A stretch of 64,000 bases of DNA from Streptomyces sp. NBC_00691 (GTDB lineage: Bacteria; Actinomycetota; Actinomycetes; Streptomycetales; Streptomycetaceae). The notes beneath the pieces are model-generated. The model saw only the letters and a program-made list of their open reading frames with translations, made no database searches and was not told the DNA's origin. The translations under genes and the position numbers were made by a program. The first letter of the stretch is position 1, and each line of letters opens with the position of its first letter. Location of the stretch: NCBI RefSeq assembly GCF_036226665.1, contig NZ_CP109007.1, positions 2,458,501 through 2,522,500 of the forward strand. The letters are read 5' to 3'. Shown piece after piece: positions 16,634 through 25,613 of this stretch.

Positions 16634-18391
16634 GTGCCTCAACTACGCCTCGCCCTGAATCAGATCGACTCGACCGTCGGAGACATCGCCGGGAACGCCG
16701 AGGCGATCGTGCACTGGACCCGCCATGCCGCCGGACAGGGCGCGCATCTCGTCGCGTTCCCCGAGATGGCGCTGACCGGATACCCCGTCGAGGACCTCGC
16801 GCTGCGCTCCTCGTTCGTCGAGGCGTCACGGGTGGCCCTGGGCGGTCTCGCCCGCCGGCTCGCGGACGAGGGCTTCGGGGAGGTGGCGGTCGTCGTCGGC
16901 TATCTGGACCGCTCCGGGCGGGCGGAGCCGAAGCTCGGCCGGCCGGCCGGTTCGCCGGAGAACGCCGCCGCCGTGCTGCACCGGGGCGAGGTGGTGCTGC
17001 GCTTCGCCAAGCACCACCTGCCGAACTACGGCGTCTTCGACGAGTACCGCTACTTCGTCCAGGGCGACACCCTGCCGGTCGTCCGGATCCACGGGGTCGA
17101 CGTGGCCCTGGCGATCTGCGAGGACCTGTGGCAGGACGGCGGCCGGGTCCCTGCGGCACGTCACGCGGGGGCGGGCCTGCTGCTGTCGGTCAACGCCTCG
17201 CCGTACGAGCGGGACAAGGACGACACCCGCCTCGAACTGGTCCGCAGGCGGGCCCGGGAGGCCGGGTGCGTGACCGCGTACCTGGCGAGCACAGGCGGCC
17301 AGGACGAGCTGGTCTTCGACGGCGACTCGATCGTGGTGGACGCGGACGGCGAAGTGATCGCGCGGGCCCCGCAGTTCGTCGAGGGCAGCGTGATCCTGGA
17401 CCTGGAGCTGCCCGCGGCCGACCCCGAGGCGCCGGAGGGGCTGGTGAACGACGGGCTGACGATCGACCGCGTGGTGCTGTCGGAGGAGCCGCTGCCGGCG
17501 TACGAGCCGGAGCTGACGGGCGGTTACGCGCACCGGCTGGACGACGAGGAGGAGGTGTACTCGGCGCTGGTCATCGGTGTCCGGGCCTATGTCGCGAAGA
17601 ACGGTTTCCGCTCGGTGCTCGTCGGCCTCTCCGGGGGCATCGACTCGGCGCTGGTCGCCTCCATCGCCTGCGACGCGCTCGGCTCGGAGAACGTGTACGG
17701 GGTGTCGATGCCCTCGAAGTACTCCTCCGACCACTCGCGCGGCGACGCCGCCGAGCTGGCCCGCCGCACCGGTCTCCACTACCGCACGGTGTCGATCGAG
17801 CCGATGTTCGACGCGTACATGGGTGCGCTCGGCCTCACCGGTCTCGCCGAGGAGAACCTCCAGTCGCGGCTGCGGGGCACGACGCTGATGGCGCTCTCCA
17901 ACCAGGAGGGCCACATCGTCCTCGCGCCGGGCAACAAGTCCGAGCTGGCGGTGGGCTATTCGACGCTGTACGGCGACTCCGTCGGGGCGTTCGGGCCCAT
18001 CAAGGACGTCTACAAGTCGACGGTGTTCCGGCTGGCGCGCTGGCGCAACCGGGCGGCCGAGGAGCGCGGCCAGACGCCGCCGATCCCGGAGAGCTCGATC
18101 AGCAAGCCGCCGAGCGCGGAGCTGCGCCCGGGACAGGTCGACACGGACTCGCTGCCGGACTACGACACCCTGGACGCGATCCTCGCCCTGTACGTGGACC
18201 AGGACCGGGGCAAGGACGAGATCGTGGCCGCCGGGTTCGACGACGAGCTGGTCACGCGGACGCTGCGGATGGTGGACACGGCGGAGTACAAGCGGCGCCA
18301 GTACCCGCCGGGCACCAAGATCTCGGCGAAGGGCTTCGGCAAGGACCGGCGACTGCCGATCACGAACCGCTGGCGGGAGACGCCGAGCTGA
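16634..18391 (+). CDS. nadE: glutamine-dependent NAD+ synthetase
   Basis: 585 residues. The N-terminal nitrilase-type glutaminase domain shows the Glu-Lys-Cys triad: FPEMALTGYPVEDLAL, FAKHHLPNYGVFDEYRYF and VALAICEDLWQDGG. The C-terminal synthetase domain has the PP-loop GLSGGIDSALVASIACDAL, followed by SMPSKYSSDHSRGDAAELA and VLAPGNKSELAVGYSTLYGD. It amidates deamido-NAD to NAD using ammonia channelled from glutamine, the last step of NAD synthesis. The GTG at 16634 is chosen because homology begins at once (PQLRLALNQIDSTVGDI). A TACACT -10-like hexamer at 16622-16627 leaves only 6 nt, so translation is probably leaderless. The 3' end overlaps the convergent MFS gene by 32 nt. Confidence 0.95.
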   Translation: MPQLRLALNQIDSTVGDIAGNAEAIVHWTRHAAGQGAHLVAFPEMALTGYPVEDLALRSSFVEASRVALGGLARRLADEGFGEVAVVVGYLDRSGRAEPKLGRPAGSPENAAAVLHRGEVVLRFAKHHLPNYGVFDEYRYFVQGDTLPVVRIHGVDVALAICEDLWQDGGRVPAARHAGAGLLLSVNASPYERDKDDTRLELVRRRAREAGCVTAYLASTGGQDELVFDGDSIVVDADGEVIARAPQFVEGSVILDLELPAADPEAPEGLVNDGLTIDRVVLSEEPLPAYEPELTGGYAHRLDDEEEVYSALVIGVRAYVAKNGFRSVLVGLSGGIDSALVASIACDALGSENVYGVSMPSKYSSDHSRGDAAELARRTGLHYRTVSIEPMFDAYMGALGLTGLAEENLQSRLRGTTLMALSNQEGHIVLAPGNKSELAVGYSTLYGDSVGAFGPIKDVYKSTVFRLARWRNRAAEERGQTPPIPESSISKPPSAELRPGQVDTDSLPDYDTLDAILALYVDQDRGKDEIVAAGFDDELVTRTLRMVDTAEYKRRQYPPGTKISAKGFGKDRRLPITNRWRETPS

Positions 18392-19625
18392 CCCGCTTCC
18401 CGGCCGCGAGGGGGCCTTCGGCGAGGGCATCCTCACCGAGGGGGCCGTGCGCGACGACGCGCGAGGCCCCTTCCCCCGTCCCCCGGTCGCGGTCGAGGAG
18501 GCCCGCCACCACCGCGACCGCCAGACCGACCACCGTGAGGACCGCGCCGACCAGGGCCGGCGAGGTCCAGCCCCAGCCCGCGGCGACGGCGGCACCGCCC
18601 GCCCAGGCGCCGCCGGCGTTGGCGAGGTTGAAGGCGGAGTGGTTGGAGGCGGAGGCGAGCGTCGGGGCGTCCTTGGCCTTGTTCATGACCAGCATCTGCA
18701 GCGGGGTGGTGGTCATGAAGCCGACGGCGCCGAGCACCACGACCGTGACCAGGGCCAGCCAGGGCACGTGGACCGTGAAGCGGAAGGCGACCAGGGCGAG
18801 GACGAGGGCGGCGAGCGAGCCGTACAGCGTCGGGCGGAGCGCCCGGTCGGTCAGCGGGCCGGCGGCGAGCGCCCCGCCGGTCATGCCGAGGCCGAAGAGG
18901 GCGAGGACGACGGTGACGGTGGAGTCGCCGAAGCCCATCACCTCGGTGGTCATCGAGGCCAGGTACGAGTAGACGGCGAAGACGCCCGCGAAGCCGAAGA
19001 CGGCGGTGAGCAGGCCGAGCAGCACCTGGGGGCGGCCCAGCGCGCGCACCTCGCGGCCCAGGCTCTGCCGCTCGTCCACGGGGACGTGCGGCACGAGTCG
19101 GGCGAGCGCGGCCATGGCGAGCAGGCCGATGACGGAGACCACGAGGAAGGTGGCCCGCCAGCCGAGGTGCTGCCCGAGCAGGGTCGCGGCGGGTACGCCG
19201 AGGATGTTGGCGACGGTGAGGCCAAGGAACATCGTGGCCACCGCCCGCGCCTGGCGGCCCTCGCGCACCAGCCGGGCGGCGACGACCGCGCCGAGCCCGA
19301 AGAACGCGCCGTGCGGGAGCCCGGCGAGCACCCGGCCGGCCACCAGCCAGCCGAAGCCGGGGGCGAGGGCGGAGGCGAGGTTCCCGACGGTGAAGAGGGC
19401 CATGAGCAGGAGCAGCATCCGCTTGCGGGGGACGCGGGAGCCGAGGGCGGTGAGCAGCGGGGCCCCGACGACGACGCCGATCGCGTACGCCGAGACGAGG
19501 TACCCGGCGGTGGGGACGGAGGTGCCGAGGTCGTCGGCGACCTGCGGGAGCAGGCCCATCATCACGAATTCGGTGGTGCCGATGCCGAAGGCGGAGACGG
19601 CGAGCGCGAGCAGCGCCAGGGGCAT
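18360..19625 (-). CDS. MFS transporter, AraJ/DHA1-like
   Basis: 421 residues with twelve predicted membrane segments. The N-terminus LAVSAFGIGTTEFVMMGLLP and the loop SRVPRKRMLLLLMALFTVGN are typical of the arabinose-efflux/chloramphenicol-resistance (Cmx/YdhP) group of DHA1 drug:H+ antiporters. Motif C-like GVPAATLLGQHLGWRATF follows. Substrate cannot be told. The C-terminal ~40 residues are hydrophilic and overlap the end of nadE on the opposite strand. Confidence 0.85.
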   Translation of the reverse strand: MPLALLALAVSAFGIGTTEFVMMGLLPQVADDLGTSVPTAGYLVSAYAIGVVVGAPLLTALGSRVPRKRMLLLLMALFTVGNLASALAPGFGWLVAGRVLAGLPHGAFFGLGAVVAARLVREGRQARAVATMFLGLTVANILGVPAATLLGQHLGWRATFLVVSVIGLLAMAALARLVPHVPVDERQSLGREVRALGRPQVLLGLLTAVFGFAGVFAVYSYLASMTTEVMGFGDSTVTVVLALFGLGMTGGALAAGPLTDRALRPTLYGSLAALVLALVAFRFTVHVPWLALVTVVVLGAVGFMTTTPLQMLVMNKAKDAPTLASASNHSAFNLANAGGAWAGGAAVAAGWGWTSPALVGAVLTVVGLAVAVVAGLLDRDRGTGEGASRVVAHGPLGEDALAEGPLAAGKRVSSASPASGS

Positions 19626-19745
19626 GGGGAGGGCCTTTCCAGAAGATAGTTCTTCAACGGAACAAAGGCTCTCAGATGTTTTCTTCCCGGCGGCCTCCGG
19701 GGAGTGAAGAGGAGATTTCGACCGTGTGCTACAGGGCGCCGGGCG

Positions 19746-20771
19746 TCAGAACTTCACGCGGGCCGCGACCGGCAGGTGGTCGCTCCTCGTCTCCGGGAGC
19801 GCCCAGGACGACATCGGCTCGACGCCCTTGACCAGGATCTGGTCGATGCGGGCCATCGGGAACGAGGCCGGCCAGCTGAAGCCGAAGCCGTCGCCCGCCG
19901 CGCCCTGGGTGGAGCGGAGCTGTGAGGTGATGCCGTTGAGCGCGCGGTCGTTCATGGTGCCGTTGAGGTCGCCGAGGAGGACGATCCGCTCGTGGCGGTC
20001 GTCGGAGATGGCCTCGCCGAGGGCGTTCGCGCTGGCGTCGCGCTGGTTGGCGGTGAAGCCGGCGTTCATCTTGACCCGGACGGACGGCAGGTGGGCGACG
20101 TACACGGCGATCTCGCCCCGGGGGGTCACGACGTCGGCGCGCATCGCGCGGGTCCAGCCCATCCGGATGTCGACGGGCCGCGGGTCGCGCAGGGGCAGCT
20201 TGCTCCAGAGTCCGACCGTGCCCTGGACGGAGTGGTACGGGTAGGCCTTCTCCAGGCCCTTCTCGTACGCCGGGACCATGTCGCCCTTCAGTTCCTCCAG
20301 GGCGAGGACGTCGGCGCCGGACGCGGCGAGCTGTTCGGCGGTGCCCGAGGGGTCGGGGTTGTCCGCGTTCACGTTGTGGGTCGCGACGGTCAGGTCGCCG
20401 CCGGCCGCGGACTTGTCGGCGACGAGCCCGCCGAAGAGGTTCAGCCACACCACGGCCGGCAGCAGCAGGGCGATCAGCGCGGTGGCGGAGCGGCGCAGCA
20501 GCGCGAGGACGAGGAGGACCGGGACGAAGAGGCCGAGCCACGGCAGGAAGGTCTCGGTGAGGCTGCCCAGGTTGCCGACGCGGTTGGGGATGTCGGCGTG
20601 CAGCACCATCAGCAGGGTGAGGGCCACCGCGAAGAGGGCGAGCACGATGCCGCGGCGCCAGATCCCGGGGTCGCGGCGGAGTCCGCCGAGGGCGGTCCGG
20701 AAGCGGGAGGAGGTCCTCGGCTCGTTCCCCGTGCCGCCCTGCTCGGTCTCCGTCATGTCCACCCGCGCCAT
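19746..20771 (-). CDS. membrane-anchored endonuclease/exonuclease/phosphatase-family protein
   Basis: 341 residues. Three membrane segments occupy residues ~40-115 (IVLALFAVALTLLMVLHADI; LGLFVPVLLVLALL; LIALLLPAVVWLNLFGGLV). The C-terminal ~215 residues form an EEP domain: LTVATHNVNADNPDPSG, ADVLALEELKGDM, RIVLLGDLNGTMND and the final TRSDHLPVAARVKF with the catalytic D-H. Metal-dependent EEP proteins cut nucleic acids or hydrolyse phosphoesters; here the domain is outside the membrane. ATG 20771 has GAGGACGGG upstream; 20756 is an alternative. Confidence 0.82.
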   Translation of the reverse strand: MARVDMTETEQGGTGNEPRTSSRFRTALGGLRRDPGIWRRGIVLALFAVALTLLMVLHADIPNRVGNLGSLTETFLPWLGLFVPVLLVLALLRRSATALIALLLPAVVWLNLFGGLVADKSAAGGDLTVATHNVNADNPDPSGTAEQLAASGADVLALEELKGDMVPAYEKGLEKAYPYHSVQGTVGLWSKLPLRDPRPVDIRMGWTRAMRADVVTPRGEIAVYVAHLPSVRVKMNAGFTANQRDASANALGEAISDDRHERIVLLGDLNGTMNDRALNGITSQLRSTQGAAGDGFGFSWPASFPMARIDQILVKGVEPMSSWALPETRSDHLPVAARVKF

Positions 20772-20974
20772 CGCCCGTCCTCACTGCCTTGCTGCCGTGC
20801 TGTCTTGCTGTCTCGCTCCGTGACCCGACGTCGACACTAGGGGATGACGGGGCCGTCGTACGTCCGGTGGGACGACAGCTACGGCGTGGCGGGTTCCTGC
20901 AGGTGGCGCCCTCGGGCGGGCTGTGACAGAACGCGCACATTTGGCCGGGTCCGGTCTTGCCGTGCGGGCGGGAC

Positions 20975-21646
20975 TCAGTCCCGGGGCCGGAGGCCCTCCA
21001 TCACGGTGTCGACGACCCGCTCGGCGAGACCGGGTTCGAGGGAGGCTCCGGGGCGGATGACGGTGCGCAGGAGCAGCGGGCCCGTGAGGAGGTCGGTGAC
21101 GAACTCGATGTCGAGGTCGTCGCGGATCTCCCCCTGTTCCATGCCGCGCCGCACGGTGTCCAGGCTGAGGCGGCGGCGCGGTTCGATGACGGTGAGGTGG
21201 TAGACGTCCCACAGCCGGGGGTACAGCTGCATCTGCGCGAACACGTTGTGGAGCAGGCCGGAGGTCCGCTTGGCGACGCCGCGTTCGCGCAGCGACTCCA
21301 GGAGGACGACGAGGTCGCCCCGGACCGAGGTGCCGGAGAGCACCGGGTCCGGGGGCTCCACCGAGCGGAGGAGGTCGACGAAGAGCTCCTCCTTGCCGGT
21401 CCAGCGGCGGTAGATGGTGGCCTTGCCGACCCCGGCGGTGCGGGCGATCCGCTCGATGGACAGCTCGGCGAGCGGGAGGCCCTCGTCCAGGAGCCCGACG
21501 ACCGCGTCGAAGACGGCCCGCTCGACGCCCTCGCTCCGGGGCCGGCCCCGCCGGGCGCCGGGCGCGGCGCCGGCCGCGGCACCGATCGCGGCCCCGTCGT
21601 CGTGGGTTTCCGGGGTTCCGGGGGTCCCGCCGTCCTGCCGCGACAC
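20975..21646 (-). CDS. TetR-family regulator of the adjacent efflux pump
   Basis: 223 residues with a GTG start. After a flexible Ala/Gly-rich head the TetR HTH reads LSIERIARTAGVGKATIYRRW around residues 62-82, followed by a TetR_C-type effector domain. It lies 59 nt downstream of the EmrB-type MFS gene on the same strand, with no terminator seen between. The 31-bp palindrome upstream of that MFS gene is the natural operator, so the protein likely represses the pump and itself and is released by the pump's substrates. The pairing is inference from layout. Confidence 0.87.
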   Translation of the reverse strand: MSRQDGGTPGTPETHDDGAAIGAAAGAAPGARRGRPRSEGVERAVFDAVVGLLDEGLPLAELSIERIARTAGVGKATIYRRWTGKEELFVDLLRSVEPPDPVLSGTSVRGDLVVLLESLRERGVAKRTSGLLHNVFAQMQLYPRLWDVYHLTVIEPRRRLSLDTVRRGMEQGEIRDDLDIEFVTDLLTGPLLLRTVIRPGASLEPGLAERVVDTVMEGLRPRD

Positions 21647-21705
21647 GTGCGCTCCACCTCTCGTTCGGGCCCTCGGACACCAGCGGCGCCTTCGGCGCCC
21701 CTGTC

Positions 21706-23424
21706 CTACCGTCGGGCCGATTCTCCCGCCTCGGACGTCGGGCCCGGCACCGAGCCCCGCCCGGCGGCGTCCGGTGCGGTTCCGGGCGCCGCGGCACCCG
21801 GGCCGGCCTCACCCTTGCCCGCCCTGCCCGGAGCCGCCGCGCCCGGTCCCGCGGCGCCCGCCGGCGTACGGCCCGGCAGGAAGACCGCGACCACGACCGC
21901 GCCGATCAGGCCGATCACCGCCGAGGCGAGCGCCGTCACGTGCATGGCGTCCAGGAAGGCGTCGTACGCCGGGGCCACCAGGTCCCGGCCGGCCGGGCCG
22001 AGCTTCTCCGCGACCGCCAGCGTCGCCTCGACGGACTCGCCCGCCGTGGCGCGCAGGGCCGCCGGGACCCCGCCGAGGTGCCCCTCGATCTCGCCCCGGT
22101 AGGTGGAGGAGAGCAGCGAGCCGAGGACGGCGACGCCGAGCGCACCGCCGACCTGCCGGAAGGTGTTGTTGATCGCCGAGCCGGAGCCCGCCTTCTCACG
22201 GGGCAGCGCCTGCATGATCGCGACCGTGACGGGCGGCATGATGTGGGCCATTCCCGCGCCCTGGACGAAGAAGACGATCTCCATGACCCAGACCGGGGTC
22301 GATGCGTCGAAGAAGGCGAAGGCCGCGAGGCCGAGAGCGACGAGCAGCATGCCGGCGGTACAGACGGCCTTGGCTCCGAAGCGTTCGACGACGAGCCGCG
22401 CGCGGGGCGCGAACAGCATCTGCGCGACGGCCAGCGGCAGGATGAGCAGCCCGGACTGCAGGGCGCTGTAGCCGCGGACGCTCTGCAGGTAGAAGGCGGA
22501 GAAGAAGGTCACGCCCATGAGCGCGAAGAAGACGAGCGCGATCGCGGCGACGGCCGCCGAGAACGCGGGCCGCTTGAAGTACGTCATGTCGATCGCGGGG
22601 TGGTCGCTGCGCCGCTCGTGGAGGACGAAGAGGGCCAGGACGGCGAGGCCGCCGAGGACCGGGGCGAGGACGGTGGCGTCGGTGAAGTCGGCCAGTTCGC
22701 CGCCGCGGATGATCCCGTAGACGAGGAGGACGAGTCCGACGACGGAGAGCAGCACGCCGGGGATGTCGATCCGGCCGGGCCTGGGGTCGCGGGAGTCGGG
22801 GACCAGCCACATCATCAGGGCGAGGGCGATCAGCACGACGGGCACGTTGATGAGGAAGATCGATCCCCACCAGAAGTGTTCGAGCAGGATGCCGCCGGTG
22901 ATCGGGCCGATCGCGATGGCGAGGCCGACACTGCCGGCCCAGATGCCGATGGCCTTGGGCTGCTCCTCGCGCTCGAAGACGTTCATCAGGACGGCGAGCG
23001 TCGCGGGCATGACGAAGGCGGCGCCGAGGCCCATGACGGCCCGGAAGGCGATGAGCTCGCCCGGGGAGCCGGAGAGCGCGGCGAGGGCGGAGCCTATGCC
23101 GAAGACGGTGATGCCGAAGAGCAGCACCTTCTTGCGGCCGAGGCGGTCGCCGAGCAGGCCGGAGGTGAAGAGGAGGCCGGCGAAGACGAGCGTGTAGGAG
23201 TTGATCGCCCACTCCAGCTCGCTCTGGGTGGCGCCGATGCCGGTGGGCGCGGGGGCCGAGATCGTCTTGACGGCGACGTTCAGGATCGAGTTGTCGAGGA
23301 CGACGATCAGCAGGCTGAGCATGAGGACGCCGAGGACGGCCCAGCGGCGCCGGTGGACGGCCTCGGGGATCCGGGGTCCGGTGGGCACGGCGGGTGCGGC
23401 GGAGGCGGAGGACGGCTGTGACAT
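21706..23424 (-). CDS. EmrB/QacA-type MFS efflux pump (DHA2, 14 TM)
   Basis: 572 residues from the ATG at 23424, chosen because GGTGGTGGG precedes it (a GTG 9 nt further up is possible). The DHA2 signature is present: [18 protein letters not shown] in TM1, [18 protein letters not shown] then [13 protein letters not shown] (motif A), and [20 protein letters not shown] (motif C). Fourteen segments are expected. Such pumps export drugs or endogenous metabolites by proton exchange. The Ala/Pro/Gly-rich cytoplasmic tail (residues ~525-572) is low complexity. The upstream palindrome shows it is the first gene of a TetR-controlled operon. Confidence 0.9.
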   Translation of the reverse strand: MSQPSSASAAPAVPTGPRIPEAVHRRRWAVLGVLMLSLLIVVLDNSILNVAVKTISAPAPTGIGATQSELEWAINSYTLVFAGLLFTSGLLGDRLGRKKVLLFGITVFGIGSALAALSGSPGELIAFRAVMGLGAAFVMPATLAVLMNVFEREEQPKAIGIWAGSVGLAIAIGPITGGILLEHFWWGSIFLINVPVVLIALALMMWLVPDSRDPRPGRIDIPGVLLSVVGLVLLVYGIIRGGELADFTDATVLAPVLGGLAVLALFVLHERRSDHPAIDMTYFKRPAFSAAVAAIALVFFALMGVTFFSAFYLQSVRGYSALQSGLLILPLAVAQMLFAPRARLVVERFGAKAVCTAGMLLVALGLAAFAFFDASTPVWVMEIVFFVQGAGMAHIMPPVTVAIMQALPREKAGSGSAINNTFRQVGGALGVAVLGSLLSSTYRGEIEGHLGGVPAALRATAGESVEATLAVAEKLGPAGRDLVAPAYDAFLDAMHVTALASAVIGLIGAVVVAVFLPGRTPAGAAGPGAAAPGRAGKGEAGPGAAAPGTAPDAAGRGSVPGPTSEAGESARR

Positions 23425-23442
23425 GCCCACCACCCTAGAGGC

Positions 23443-23473
23443 ATTTCGATACGAGACCGTCTCGTATCGAAAT
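23443..23473. promoter_or_regulatory. TetR-type operator, 31-bp palindrome
   Basis: Two perfect 15-bp arms (ATTTCGATACGAGAC at 23443-23457 and its complement at 23459-23473) surround a single central base. It lies 19 bp upstream of the MFS start codon on the minus strand, within the place expected for its promoter, and is AT-richer than its surroundings. The size and symmetry fit a TetR dimer pair. The gene two positions downstream encodes a TetR protein. Confidence 0.85.
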
Positions 23474-23638
23474 TCCTGACCGAGGCTTTACGTTGCGGGG
23501 CCGTGAACGCCCCTCCGGCGCGCCGGTGTGAACAGCGCCACTCCGGCCCACTTCCCCGCCCGCCCGGCGAAGTGCCACCATGGATGTGGTCCGGGGACGC
23601 CGTCAGGGCGCCTCGAGATGACAGAGGAGCCGTGCACC

Positions 23639-24502
23639 ATGACGCTTCAGGCTGCCCAGAAACCGCCCGCCGACAGCAGCAAGGCGCTGTACGGCGGCAA
23701 GGGCACGCGCCGCATCACCGTCCACGACATCGCCGCCGCCAAGGCGCGCGGCGAGAAGTGGCCCATGCTCACCGCCTACGACGCGATGACCGCGTCCGTG
23801 TTCGACGAGGCCGGCATCCCGGTGATCCTCGTCGGGGACTCCATGGGCAACTGTCACCTCGGCTACGACACCACCGTGCCCGTCACGATGGACGAGATGA
23901 CGCTGCTCTCCGCCGCCGTCGTCCGGGGCACGAAGCGCGCCCTCGTCGTCGGCGACCTCCCCTTCGGTTCGTACCAGGAAGGGCCCGTACAGGCCCTGCG
24001 CAACGCCACCCGGCTGGTCAAGGACGCGGGCGTCGGTGCGATCAAGCTGGAGGGCGGCGAGCGCTCGCTGCCCCAGACCGAGCTGCTCGTCCAGGCCGGC
24101 ATCCCCGTCATGTCCCACCTGGGCCTCACCCCGCAGTCCGTGAACACCATGGGCTACCGGGTGCAGGGCCGCTCCGACGAGGCCGCGCACAAGCTGCTCC
24201 GCGACGCGAAGGCGGCGCAGGACGCGGGCGCGTTCGCGGTCGTCCTGGAGCTCGTACCGGCCGAGCTGGCCGCCGAGGTCACCCGCTCGCTGCACATCCC
24301 GACCATCGGGATCGGCGCGGGCGCCGGCACCGACGCCCAGGTGCTCGTCTGGACCGACATGGCCGGTCTGACGAGCGGCAAGGTCCCGCGCTTCACCAAG
24401 CAGTACGCCAACCTCCGCGAGACGCTCGGTGACGCCGCGCGCGCCTTCGCCGAGGACGTCAGCGGCGGGGCGTTCCCCGCCGAGGAGCACACCTTCCACT
24501 AG
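23639..24502 (+). CDS. panB: 3-methyl-2-oxobutanoate hydroxymethyltransferase
   Basis: 287 residues from the ATG at 23639, with GAGGAG 9 nt upstream. PanB landmarks: KWPMLTAYDAMTASVFDEAG, the metal-binding ILVGDSMGNCHLGYDTT, VVGDLPFGSYQ, AIKLEGGE and IPVMSHLGLTPQSVN, and the catalytic Glu region VVLELVPAELAAEVT. It adds a hydroxymethyl group from methylene-tetrahydrofolate to ketoisovalerate, giving ketopantoate, the first step to pantothenate and CoA. It stands alone here; panC/panD are not adjacent. A strong hairpin follows. Confidence 0.96.
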   Translation: MTLQAAQKPPADSSKALYGGKGTRRITVHDIAAAKARGEKWPMLTAYDAMTASVFDEAGIPVILVGDSMGNCHLGYDTTVPVTMDEMTLLSAAVVRGTKRALVVGDLPFGSYQEGPVQALRNATRLVKDAGVGAIKLEGGERSLPQTELLVQAGIPVMSHLGLTPQSVNTMGYRVQGRSDEAAHKLLRDAKAAQDAGAFAVVLELVPAELAAEVTRSLHIPTIGIGAGAGTDAQVLVWTDMAGLTSGKVPRFTKQYANLRETLGDAARAFAEDVSGGAFPAEEHTFH

Positions 24503-24536
24503 TCGCGACCGGCCCACACAGCCACTGCGGCACCAC

Positions 24537-24575
24537 CCGACAGCCCGCCGACATCCCCCATCGGCGGGCTGTCGG
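24537..24575 (+). terminator. rho-independent-type stem-loop after panB
   Basis: A perfect 15-bp stem (24537-24551 with 24561-24575; arm CCGACAGCCCGCCGA) with a 9-nt loop, 34 nt after the panB stop. It isolates panB from the ABC transporter operon that begins 45 nt later. Confidence 0.85.
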
Positions 24576-24620
24576 TCGTCTGTAGGAGGATTGTCGGTGG
24601 CTCCTGGTCTAGTGGGGGCC

Positions 24621-25613
24621 ATGACGCGATCACACACCAACGCCGTCGAGGTCCGGGGCCTCGTGAAGCACTTCGGCGCCACCAAGGCCCTCGACGGGGT
24701 CGACCTGGACGTACGGGAGGGCACCGTCCTCGGCGTGCTCGGCCCGAACGGCGCCGGGAAGACCACCCTCGTCCGCTGCCTCTCCACCCTCCTCGTCCCG
24801 GACGCCGGGACGGCCGTCGTCGCCGGGTACGACGTGGTGAAGCACCCCCGCCAGCTGCGCCGCACCATAGGGCTCACCGGTCAGTACGCCTCGGTCGACG
24901 AGAAGCTGTCCGGCTGGGAGAACCTGTACATGATCGGGCGGCTGCTCGACCTCTCCCGCGCCGACGCCCGCCGCCGGTCCGACGAGATGCTGGAGCGCTT
25001 CTCCCTCACCGAGGCCGCCAAGCGGCCCGCCATGACCTACTCGGGCGGCATGCGGCGCCGGCTCGACCTCGCCGCCTCGATGATCGGCCGGCCGGCCGTC
25101 CTCTACCTGGACGAGCCGACCACCGGCCTCGACCCCCGCACCCGCAACGAGGTGTGGGACGAGGTCCAGCGGATGGTCTCGGAGGGCGTCACCGTCCTCC
25201 TCACCACCCAGTACATGGAGGAGGCGGAGCAGCTCGCGAAGGAGCTGACCGTCATCGACAAGGGCAAGGTCATCGCCCAGGGCGGCGTCGACGAGCTCAA
25301 GGCCAAGGTCGGCGGCCGGACCCTCAAGGTCCGCCCGGTGGACCCGGACCAGCTGCCGGAGATGGCCGCGGCGCTCCGCGAGACCGGCCTCGACGGGGTC
25401 GCCGGCGCGACCGTCGTGCCCGACGAGGGCGCGCTGTACGTGCCGATCCTCACCGACCAGCAGCTGACCGCGGTCGTGTCGCTGTTCGGCGCCCGCGGCT
25501 TCGGCATCGCCCACATCGGCACCCATCTGCCCAGCCTGGACGAGGTGTTCCTGGCGATCACCGGCCAGAAGACCACCGTTTCCGACGAGATCCCCGAGGA
25601 GGTCGCCGCATGA
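24621..25613 (+). CDS. DrrA-type ABC transporter ATP-binding protein
   Basis: 330 residues. Walker A is VLGPNGAGKTTLVRCLSTLL, the signature motif is YSGGMRRRLDLAASMIG, Walker B is AVLYLDEPTTGLDP, and the switch His is replaced by TQ in LLTTQYMEEAEQLA, as usual in the daunorubicin-resistance (DrrA) group. A C-terminal ~100-residue DUF4162-like regulatory domain follows. It powers the permease encoded by the next gene, whose start codon overlaps this stop by 4 nt. Such two-gene systems export hydrophobic drugs or lipids; substrate unknown. No close Shine-Dalgarno beyond GGGGG before ATG. Confidence 0.92.
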   Translation: MTRSHTNAVEVRGLVKHFGATKALDGVDLDVREGTVLGVLGPNGAGKTTLVRCLSTLLVPDAGTAVVAGYDVVKHPRQLRRTIGLTGQYASVDEKLSGWENLYMIGRLLDLSRADARRRSDEMLERFSLTEAAKRPAMTYSGGMRRRLDLAASMIGRPAVLYLDEPTTGLDPRTRNEVWDEVQRMVSEGVTVLLTTQYMEEAEQLAKELTVIDKGKVIAQGGVDELKAKVGGRTLKVRPVDPDQLPEMAAALRETGLDGVAGATVVPDEGALYVPILTDQQLTAVVSLFGARGFGIAHIGTHLPSLDEVFLAITGQKTTVSDEIPEEVAA

